Source: Nitrospina sp. (GTDB lineage Bacteria; Nitrospinota; Nitrospinia; Nitrospinales; JACRGP01). Taken from it: a stretch of DNA of 64,000 nucleotides. Shown one piece after another: positions 47,724 to 54,704 of the stretch. Location of the stretch: NCBI GenBank assembly GCA_024648695.1, contig JACAVV010000011.1, forward strand, positions 62,001-126,000, given 5' to 3'. Within the stretch, counting starts at the first letter, position 1; every line of letters begins with the position of its first letter. The notes beneath the pieces were generated by a model. That model was not told the origin of the DNA. It was given only the letters and a program-made list of their open reading frames with translations, and ran no database searches. The position numbers and the translations under genes are program-made.

Positions 47724-50548
47724 AAGTCCTTCGTTGCCTTATCCTTTCCCGCACTTTTTTTTCGGTTTTTAAATTGATCCACTTCGACAAAAACGCTTTC
47801 AGGAACCGTATCCTTATTTTGGTTGGAACGAATCAAAATGGCTAAACTGGGCGTTTGCGAATTCAAAAACAGTTTTTGCGCCAGTTTCTGGACTTCTTCC
47901 TTTTTTAACTTTTTAACCGCTTCAATCAAGCGATCTTTATAGTCAAAGTCTCCCTCTTCCTCAGTTGCCAAATAGTACAAGTCGGAAGCCACTTCCGCGA
48001 TGCTGTCGCCTTCTTTTTCCAGAGAAACAATAAGGCCCTGACGATGCTTTTCGAAGTCTTCATCGCTCAATTCCTCAAACAATTTTTGCGTACTGGACTT
48101 CCAAGCTTCAATCCGCTTTTGAAGCTCAAAGGGACCGTAGGTAGCCGATTGGATGATGAACTTAAAAAACAGCCTGTCTTCAATCCTGCGGTTGAAGCTC
48201 CAGACAATATATCCCAATTGCTGATTGGTGCGCATTTGCGTATAAAAATCACTCTCAATGATGGATGCCACCATAGAAGTCCTGGCCTGCAAAGGAATTC
48301 CCCGCTCACCGATTTGTATGGTATAGGAAATGGAATTATTATTATCGAGAACTTTTTTGGAGAACATCACATGTTCGCCCTCGTTTAAAACCTCAACCCT
48401 TTGCTGAAAGCGTTCATTTTGGGCAAGAGCCTGACTACCGGTTTCTTTCAACAAAGTATTCAGGCTGGTACGCACCCCTTCATCGGTCCAGTTTCCATAT
48501 CCGGAACCAATGATGTATACCTTTTTATAAAGCTCTTTTGCAAAGGCATTGACCTCACTTAAGGTGAGAGGTTCCATTTCTTTCAACAGGTCATCCTCAT
48601 TATGCTGTGTTTCCAACCACAGTAATGAAGAAAAATACCCGCCACGGGAATAGGCCTTCGATAGCTTACGGTTTTTTAATCCCCGCAAAATAGCCTGCTT
48701 TAAGTCATTAAATTTTTGCTCATCTATTTTGGGACGAATCAAGTTGCCTGCAACGAGTTTGACCAGATCCGAAATTCTTTCCGAATATCCGCCCACTGTA
48801 AGCACCACACCCTTTTTAACTAATGCAAGATGATAAGAAAGCCCGGCAAGTTTGATTGGATAAACCTCCTCGTTGAGTCCTTCCAGAACAGCGGCATTGT
48901 ACAATTTGCCCAAAGCATTGTGCCTGGTAGTTTTGTAAACCAGTGGAGTCTCAATACGTAATTTCAAATACACCTTAGGTTGCTTGAACCGGTCATCGAA
49001 CTGAAACCACACTTTGGCAAGATCATCATCGCGAACCAGATGCGGTTCATTTTCTACCAGCGCCAAATTATAAGGTATGAACTGATTCTCTCTCGGATAC
49101 TCAAATCCCTTTACTTTTGGAGGATGAACCAAACGATCGAAATCCTTGCCTCCCACTTCCTGAATGGAATATTCAGCGCCATAATATTTGTCTTTCTTAT
49201 CGGTTTCGACAGAATTGGTTTCCAAAACCACCATCATGTTTTCCGGAGTCAAAGTTTCCAGCACAGCCTTGTAAACTTTGGGATCGTATTTCCTGAAGAG
49301 AAAGGGAAGCGTTTCTACATCCTCCAATGAATAATCATGCATCAATGCGGCGCGCTGGGCGACAAAACCCATGCCTTCATCGGGATCCTTCCAATCAAAA
49401 TCAATCTGAGCCATGGTCTGGTTTTCCCGAAAGGTATATTCCTGTATACCTTTGGATTTAAGCATTTCCAAATACGAAAAAACCAGATCCAGCACTCTTT
49501 TGTATTCCTTAACACCCAGGTCCGTAAGAGATACGGAAATATCAAACGAGTTTATATTGGGATGACTGCTCCCCCCTCCCGCACTGAGCCCCAGCACAAG
49601 TCCCTCTTCCTTCATTTTGGAAAGAAGGGATCCCTTTCCTTCGTGGCCAATCACCGACGCCACCACAGAGGCCGGTTTACTGTCCTGATGATCCTTAAAC
49701 CGAATGGAAGGAAATGTCAGGATCAACGTCTTCACATCCTTGATCATTTTGATTTTAAGGAGGCGGTATTTATCTTTAAGAGGTTTGCGGTAATTAGGGT
49801 CTATTTCCGGAAGGGAAACCGGAAAGCTGGGAAGGTCGGAAAAATATTTATTGACTAGAGCTTCCTGTTCATCCAGTGTCCGGTTAGAGATGATGGACAA
49901 GGTCATATTTTTAGCAGAGTAATACTTTTTATAAAAATCCAATAAAGCAGGTCGGTTATCCCCCGCCAGGGTATCCTTGTTTCCCGTACCAAATTTACCC
50001 ATGGGATGACCCGGTTCGGAAATCAGGTCCTGGATATAATTGGCTCTCCAGCCATCAGACAAGGTGTTCTTGTCGTGCTCACTGCTTACCGCATTAACTT
50101 CGCGTTCCGCATACTTTTTGTCAAACAGAGGCGCTTTAAAGAATTGGCTGTGCCTATCCAGAGCCCCTTCAAAAGCTTCATGGGACACTTGAAAAAAATA
50201 ATTAGTGACATTGCCACTCGTGTAAGCGTTACTCCCTCCCGAGTTTTCATTAAGGTATTTCTTGAATGACTCCACCTCAGGATATTTTTCCGTTCCAAGA
50301 AATAACATATGCTCCAGATAATGCGCCAGGCCCATTTTATTTTTCGGATCATATAAATGCCCTACACCAACCGCCAAAGCTTCGGCGCTTCTATGAACCT
50401 TGGCGTCATGGACCAATAATACCTTCAAACCGTTTTCTAAGACCAGGGTACGGGTCTGGCGGTCTCTCGCCAATGCTGAATCCCATATCCCCAATAACAA
50501 GGTAATAATCAGGGTTGTAAACAAAATGTATGTCTTGAATATCCGCAC
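47720..50548 (-). CDS. M16 metallopeptidase, pitrilysin/insulinase type
   Basis: The 942-residue protein belongs to the long pitrilysin/insulysin group. HYLEHMLFLGT gives the HxxEH zinc site near the N-terminus. EREVNAVSSEHDKN supplies the third ligand Glu and ERGIPLQARTSMVASI and QQLGYIVWSFNRR mark the inactive C-terminal half. I place the start at the GTG at 50548, since GGAGG lies 5 nt upstream. This also gives a proper signal peptide (RIFKTYILFTTLIITLLLG), so the enzyme should be periplasmic. An upstream TTG at 50560 would lack a ribosome site. It degrades small unfolded peptides by analogy with E. coli protease III. Confidence 0.9.
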   Translation of the reverse strand: MRIFKTYILFTTLIITLLLGIWDSALARDRQTRTLVLENGLKVLLVHDAKVHRSAEALAVGVGHLYDPKNKMGLAHYLEHMLFLGTEKYPEVESFKKYLNENSGGSNAYTSGNVTNYFFQVSHEAFEGALDRHSQFFKAPLFDKKYAEREVNAVSSEHDKNTLSDGWRANYIQDLISEPGHPMGKFGTGNKDTLAGDNRPALLDFYKKYYSAKNMTLSIISNRTLDEQEALVNKYFSDLPSFPVSLPEIDPNYRKPLKDKYRLLKIKMIKDVKTLILTFPSIRFKDHQDSKPASVVASVIGHEGKGSLLSKMKEEGLVLGLSAGGGSSHPNINSFDISVSLTDLGVKEYKRVLDLVFSYLEMLKSKGIQEYTFRENQTMAQIDFDWKDPDEGMGFVAQRAALMHDYSLEDVETLPFLFRKYDPKVYKAVLETLTPENMMVVLETNSVETDKKDKYYGAEYSIQEVGGKDFDRLVHPPKVKGFEYPRENQFIPYNLALVENEPHLVRDDDLAKVWFQFDDRFKQPKVYLKLRIETPLVYKTTRHNALGKLYNAAVLEGLNEEVYPIKLAGLSYHLALVKKGVVLTVGGYSERISDLVKLVAGNLIRPKIDEQKFNDLKQAILRGLKNRKLSKAYSRGGYFSSLLWLETQHNEDDLLKEMEPLTLSEVNAFAKELYKKVYIIGSGYGNWTDEGVRTSLNTLLKETGSQALAQNERFQQRVEVLNEGEHVMFSKKVLDNNNSISYTIQIGERGIPLQARTSMVASIIESDFYTQMRTNQQLGYIVWSFNRRIEDRLFFKFIIQSATYGPFELQKRIEAWKSSTQKLFEELSDEDFEKHRQGLIVSLEKEGDSIAEVASDLYYLATEEEGDFDYKDRLIEAVKKLKKEEVQKLAQKLFLNSQTPSLAILIRSNQNKDTVPESVFVEVDQFKNRKKSAGKDKATKDL

Positions 50549-50705
50549 AAGATCCTCCAATAAAGACAGGGTGGGTTTAATTTCAGATTCCGAAACTTGA
50601 AATTCGAAAGGACTTCTCAGGTAAACAAACGGGACTCTTTAATTTTAATTATACCGATCCTGCAGGATTCATTGAAAGCTAAATCCACCTGCACAAACCA
50701 TTATT

Positions 50706-51599
50706 TTAAATGCCAATCAGGGCGACCCCAATAAATATTAAAATCGAAGCGAGTAACCTTTTCTGGCCAAAAGGCTCGCCCAGTTTCCAGCATCCCCAAT
50801 ACACAACCAAAATCACACTGGTTTGGCGAAGCGACACCACGGCACTCACGGACTCCATTTGCAGAACCACACAAATGAGACCATAGGAACCCACAGTAGC
50901 AAGCCCCGCAATCATGGCTATTTTCCATTCGCCTTTCCACACCTGCACAATTTCTGCTCTGGGGAAAACCAGGAATAGATACGTTAACGCCAAACTGAAA
51001 CCCACCAAAGATTCCAGAAAAAAGAACATCAAGCCATTCACAAAAAAGCGGTCGGGGTAATAGGACAGGACCACTTCCATTCCCCGCTTGTCCACCAGGC
51101 TATAAGAAACGACAAGCGCCAGGGTAAGAAAAGCCCATTTCAGATCCTTGTGCAAAATGGCATCAAACAGGTTTTGAAATCCTTGCTTGAGCTTTCCATC
51201 AAAATGGAGAATATAAATGGCCATAAGGATCATAATGATGGCCATTGCCATTTTGAAGGTCACCACTTCGTTTAAAAACAACCAGGCAAATACAGGGACG
51301 AAAACCGGGGCGGACCGTGCTATGGGATAGACATAGGAAATGTCCTGCGTTTTGTAAGCCCGCGAAAGACTGAGAATATAAACACCATGCAATATGCCGG
51401 ATAAAGTGGTCCAGAATAAAATTTCCTTAGGATAATTCCAGGTTCCAAGCAAGCTTAAAAAAACAAGGCCGAACAGGATTATGAACAGTCCTTTCAAACC
51501 CGAAAAGAACTGTGAATTTTTACTGGTTTGGGTCAGGACATTCCAAAGGGAATGAAAAACGCTGGACAATAGAACCAAACCAAGATTTAAAAGAGACAA
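50706..51599 (-). CDS. EamA/DMT-superfamily transporter
   Basis: The 297-residue protein has ten membrane helices in two inverted EamA repeats, typical of drug/metabolite transporters. Substrates in this family range from amino acids to nucleotide sugars and cannot be told here. The start is a TTG with AGGAG 9 nt upstream. It is divergent from the VOC gene, which starts 65 nt away. Confidence 0.82.
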   Translation of the reverse strand: MSLLNLGLVLLSSVFHSLWNVLTQTSKNSQFFSGLKGLFIILFGLVFLSLLGTWNYPKEILFWTTLSGILHGVYILSLSRAYKTQDISYVYPIARSAPVFVPVFAWLFLNEVVTFKMAMAIIMILMAIYILHFDGKLKQGFQNLFDAILHKDLKWAFLTLALVVSYSLVDKRGMEVVLSYYPDRFFVNGLMFFFLESLVGFSLALTYLFLVFPRAEIVQVWKGEWKIAMIAGLATVGSYGLICVVLQMESVSAVVSLRQTSVILVVYWGCWKLGEPFGQKRLLASILIFIGVALIGI

Positions 51600-51664
51600 T
51601 TCAACTCGCTCCTGAGATAATTATAAATATTCATTCAATTGCTAAAAGCAAAGGATCTACTTTT

Positions 51665-52036
51665 GTGATACAAAAAATCGCTTTTGTTCATTACACAGTT
51701 CGAAACATGGAGGTTTCAGTGAAGTTTTACAACGAAACTCTAGGACTTCCGATCCTTTTTAAAGGGGAAGACTGGTCTGAATTTGATGTGGATGGACAAC
51801 GCCTGGCTTTAAAAAAAGCAACTCTCGAAAATGAAGCCAGAGAAAACCCCACATCCATGGTTTGGTTTCTTGCCAAACCGATTGAGGCAATCGTTGGTGA
51901 CCTGAAAAGAAAACATGTCCAATTTATCGATGATATTGCTACCCACTCTTATGGAAAAATGTGCCGGTTTTGCGATCCCGATGGAAATCCTCTAGGACTC
52001 TATGAGCCTCCTCCAAAAAACTCAATGGATGGGTGA
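51665..52036 (+). CDS. VOC-family (glyoxalase/bleomycin-resistance fold) protein
   Basis: The 123-residue protein is one vicinal-oxygen-chelate unit with FVHYTVRNMEVSVKFYNETLG at its start and CDPDGNPLGLYEPP at its end. A His near residue 9 and the Glu in LYEPP are likely metal ligands. It forms dimers in characterised members; the substrate is unknown. I chose the GTG at 51665 since AAAGGA is 9 nt upstream and longer readings would run into the divergent EamA gene. The end overlaps the convergent DUF218 gene by 15 nt. Confidence 0.75.
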   Translation: MIQKIAFVHYTVRNMEVSVKFYNETLGLPILFKGEDWSEFDVDGQRLALKKATLENEARENPTSMVWFLAKPIEAIVGDLKRKHVQFIDDIATHSYGKMCRFCDPDGNPLGLYEPPPKNSMDG

Positions 52037-52657
52037 CCACAGGGCTTTATTAAAATAATAATAAAGAATTCTGAAAAACTCAGCCGCGAACAAGTTGTCC
52101 AACATGGTATTTTTCCACCATTCGTGCAAGAGATTTTCATAATTATCTTCCAGAGGTTGAACGTATATTTTTAAGTTTCCGGATTTTAAAAACCGTGAAA
52201 AATAAAAGTCGTAGCGGCGGGTTTTATAAAAGGGTTGAACAAACAGTGCAGAACGAACTCCCTTCCGGGAAAACAAAGTCTCGAAATAATTCACGTATTC
52301 TACATCGGATGCAAACACGGGACTCAAGGTTATCAAATCCTCCATTCGTATCCCAGCCTCTCGCGCCTTTTTTCTTGCCAGGGACTCCAGATTAATCGAA
52401 CGCAAGGCTTTCCAGCTGTGGCTTAAATCACCGATAAATAAATATACCCTGGGACAACGCCCTTCCTTATAGCAGGAAATCACTCGCTCTGAAATATCAA
52501 CCGTCACCACAGCATCCACTGTTTCTACAGCCTGATCGACGATCAGAAGGTGAGCAAATTTATTCAAAACTGCCTCTTTTAAAACAATCAAGCCCAACAA
52601 AAACATTCCCACCAGGGCAAAAACGATTTTTCCCTTATGTGGTTTCCAATCAGACAT
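52022..52657 (-). CDS. DUF218-like membrane protein, divergent copy
   Basis: The 211-residue protein has one N-terminal membrane helix (about 11-30) and a periplasmic domain. Its arrangement follows the YdcF/SanA (DUF218) fold: DAVVTVD near residue 47, VYLFIGDLSHSWKAL and LITLSPVFASDVEYVNYFETL. The family's Ser-Thr-rich loop (EEGIP..ST..T) is not clear, so it is a diverged or inactive copy. It overlaps the upstream DUF218 gene by 8 nt, giving a translationally coupled pair. The function is unknown, but envelope polymer processing is typical for relatives. Confidence 0.6.
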   Translation of the reverse strand: MSDWKPHKGKIVFALVGMFLLGLIVLKEAVLNKFAHLLIVDQAVETVDAVVTVDISERVISCYKEGRCPRVYLFIGDLSHSWKALRSINLESLARKKAREAGIRMEDLITLSPVFASDVEYVNYFETLFSRKGVRSALFVQPFYKTRRYDFYFSRFLKSGNLKIYVQPLEDNYENLLHEWWKNTMLDNLFAAEFFRILYYYFNKALWSPIH

Positions 52658-53306
52658 TATTTTTCAGCATCAAAAGGTAATTTATGGGAAACTTGATCCA
52701 TTCCTTGCAGACGAAAATAAAACCGGGGACGTTTCGCCACCACAGATCCTTTTCATGGGACCCTTGCAAAGTTTGACCTTGATGAACATATCTCAGAATA
52801 AAATCGGAATTTTTAAACACTCGATCAAAGACCAATGCCAAGCGCCTCATATTGTATTTGTCACTGACTACGGTGATCGTCTTCAGGTTTCTTTCCTCCA
52901 ACCAACGTCGACCGATTCGGGCATCGTGACGTGTGCTTGTAGAATGTTCAGTAAAAATGCGGTCCTTTGGAATGCCTTCTTCTATGGCCTCGTCCAAGGC
53001 CATTTGCAGAGTCGTGAGATTAACCAGATCCACTTTTAATCGCGTGTCTCCAACCAGTAAAAGGTATTCCGCCTGATTTTCCTTCATCAATTCCAACGCA
53101 TAGCGGAACCGAACGTAAGACCCCGTGGACACCAGGATAACATCGGATGATTTAAGGGGTGTGTGGATTACCAGAAAACTGCCAAACCAGGGAAGCCACA
53201 AGGTATGGGACAACACAACAAAAAGGTATATTATAAGAGAGTACCCGATCCTTTTAACCCAACGGGATTTCTTCAGAAAAAGGATGGTATTGTTGGAATA
53301 TATCAA
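52650..53306 (-). CDS. DUF218 (YdcF/ElyC-like) membrane protein
   Basis: The 218-residue protein has a membrane helix at about 18-38 and a typical DUF218 domain: SDVILVSTGSYVRFRYALELM, LLLVGDTRLK, EAIEEGIPKDRIFTEHSTSTRHDA and TVVSDKYNMRRLALVF. SanA, YdcF and ElyC in E. coli belong here and affect envelope permeability or wall lipid carrier use. The domain should face the periplasm. The start is a TTG with AAAGG 6 nt upstream. The next gene on the same strand is the diverged second copy. Confidence 0.8.
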   Translation of the reverse strand: MIYSNNTILFLKKSRWVKRIGYSLIIYLFVVLSHTLWLPWFGSFLVIHTPLKSSDVILVSTGSYVRFRYALELMKENQAEYLLLVGDTRLKVDLVNLTTLQMALDEAIEEGIPKDRIFTEHSTSTRHDARIGRRWLEERNLKTITVVSDKYNMRRLALVFDRVFKNSDFILRYVHQGQTLQGSHEKDLWWRNVPGFIFVCKEWIKFPINYLLMLKNNV

Positions 53307-53405
53307 ATTTTGCCTTTAGAAAAGTTTGATTTTGAATTTAGCATTTTGGAATGATACTATGTGACAATAATACCTGAAACCTCATGGACCGCATTGTAAT
53401 AGATA

Positions 53406-53921
53406 ATGGAAAACGAATTCACACATTTTAATGAAGAAGGCCGTGCTCGCATGGTCGATGTCAGCGAAAAAGGCATTACCGACCGAATCGCAACCGCCCA
53501 GGCCAAGGTGTTACTGCAACCCGCTACATTAAAGTTGATCAAGGAGGGCCAGATCAAAAAAGGCGATGTGTTTGCCGTGGCTCAGGTTGCGGGAATCTGT
53601 GGAGCGAAAAAAACCTGGGACATTATTCCCATGTGCCATCCACTCATGTTGGCGGGTATCGATATCAGTTTTACAGACAATCCGGTCCCGGACTCCGAAT
53701 CAGGGTTATGCAGTATCGGAATTACCGCCTCCGTAAAGGTGACGGGTAAAACCGGCGTGGAAATGGAAGCTCTCACTGCGGTCAGTACCGCCGCCCTGAC
53801 GATATACGATATGTGCAAGGCCGTGGACCGCGGTATGATAATCACCAACATCGGTTTAACCTATAAGGCCGGTGGAAAATCCGGAGTTTACTCCAGAGAA
53901 TTGCCGGAAAACGGAAAATGA
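53406..53921 (+). CDS. moaC: cyclic pyranopterin monophosphate synthase
   Basis: MoaC turns the 3',8-cyclo-GTP product of MoaA into cyclic pyranopterin monophosphate, the first stable intermediate of molybdenum cofactor. The catalytic D135 and K138 lie in YDMCKAVDRGM, and AKKTWDIIPMCHPL is the substrate region. The 171-residue length is somewhat longer than usual. It overlaps moaD by 4 nt. moaA is not adjacent. Cofactor from this pathway would serve molybdoenzymes elsewhere. Confidence 0.95.
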   Translation: MENEFTHFNEEGRARMVDVSEKGITDRIATAQAKVLLQPATLKLIKEGQIKKGDVFAVAQVAGICGAKKTWDIIPMCHPLMLAGIDISFTDNPVPDSESGLCSIGITASVKVTGKTGVEMEALTAVSTAALTIYDMCKAVDRGMIITNIGLTYKAGGKSGVYSRELPENGK

Positions 53922-54172
53922 TCACTGTAAAGTATTTTGCCAGTTTAAAGGAAATTGCCAAAAAGGAAGAAGACCAGTTTCAATTGGGTAATTCAGCTTC
54001 CTTCGAGCAATTGTGTCAAGCCATCAGTCAAACCTCGCCGACCCTTGGGGACATGGTGCGGGAGAAAAAAGTCATGGTTTCCGTCAATATGGATGTCGTC
54101 CAACCCGACACCATCATTCAGGACGGGGATGAAGTGGCTTTACTGCCCCCATTCTCAGGCGGCCTTGCATGA
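53918..54172 (+). CDS. moaD: molybdopterin synthase small subunit, C-terminus GGLA
   Basis: MoaD carries a C-terminal thiocarboxylate made by MoeB and gives its sulfur to precursor Z. The 84-residue protein has the ubiquitin-like start MITVKYFASLKEIAKK and the LPPFSGG end. Here two residues, Leu-Ala, follow the Gly-Gly. Mature MoaD must end in exposed Gly-Gly, so a trimming step is implied unless the residues are tolerated. It sits between moaC (4-nt overlap) and moaE (10-nt gap). Confidence 0.92.
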   Translation: MITVKYFASLKEIAKKEEDQFQLGNSASFEQLCQAISQTSPTLGDMVREKKVMVSVNMDVVQPDTIIQDGDEVALLPPFSGGLA

Positions 54173-54182
54173 GAATACATTT

Positions 54183-54620
54183 ATGAGCACCGCTACAGAA
54201 TCCAAAGTAAGAATTCAACGGGAAGATTTCGTTGTAACCGATGAAATCGAGATGATGAAACGCGTGTCGCAGAATATTGGCGGCATTGTCACTTTCCTGG
54301 GAACAGGAAGGGAGCTGTCCAAAGGCGAAAACATCAGCAAGCTGGACTTCGAACACTATCCGCAAATGGCGGAAAAGAAACTGGAAGAATTGCGTGTGGA
54401 AGCTATTGAGCGTTTTAAAATTATAGACATGAGCATTGTCCACCGCATCGGCGAAATTGATATTGGTGAAAATATCGTATTGATTGTAGCCTGTGGAGAA
54501 CACCGGGCAGAGGCATTCAAGGCCTGCGAATGGGCCATTGCGGAACTCAAACGCACCACGCCTATCTGGAAGCGAGAAACCACATCCAATGGCGATGTTT
54601 GGGTTTCGGCCACTCCCTGA
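54183..54620 (+). CDS. moaE: molybdopterin synthase large subunit
   Basis: MoaE with MoaD converts cyclic pyranopterin monophosphate to molybdopterin. The 145-residue protein has the family features: GGIVTFLGTGRELSKG (substrate loop), SIVHRIGEIDIGENIV and ACGEHRAEAFKACEWAI. The active Lys is in PIWKRE. It follows moaD closely on the same strand and is probably coupled to it. An ATG at 54183 fits the family start. It completes a moaCDE cluster. Confidence 0.95.
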   Translation: MSTATESKVRIQREDFVVTDEIEMMKRVSQNIGGIVTFLGTGRELSKGENISKLDFEHYPQMAEKKLEELRVEAIERFKIIDMSIVHRIGEIDIGENIVLIVACGEHRAEAFKACEWAIAELKRTTPIWKRETTSNGDVWVSATP

Positions 54621-54704
54621 AATTTCGAAGCATCCGTTTCTCTCAATTTTTGAGCGGTGGCTTTCTCCTCTGGGAACCCACCGCTCTTGCGGGATCCATC
54701 ACCC

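Noticed and set aside
50549-50560. TTG start of the long M16 protease
   Set aside because: The GGAGG there is itself the ribosome site for the GTG at 50548, which also gives a normal signal peptide.
51512-51664. Long N-terminus of the VOC protein
   Set aside because: It overlaps the divergent EamA gene and a GTG with AAAGGA upstream at 51665 starts exactly at the fold.
53955-54182. MoaD/MoaE read as one 221-residue fusion
   Set aside because: The first 76 residues of that frame are moaD read out of frame; MoaE starts at its own ATG at 54183.
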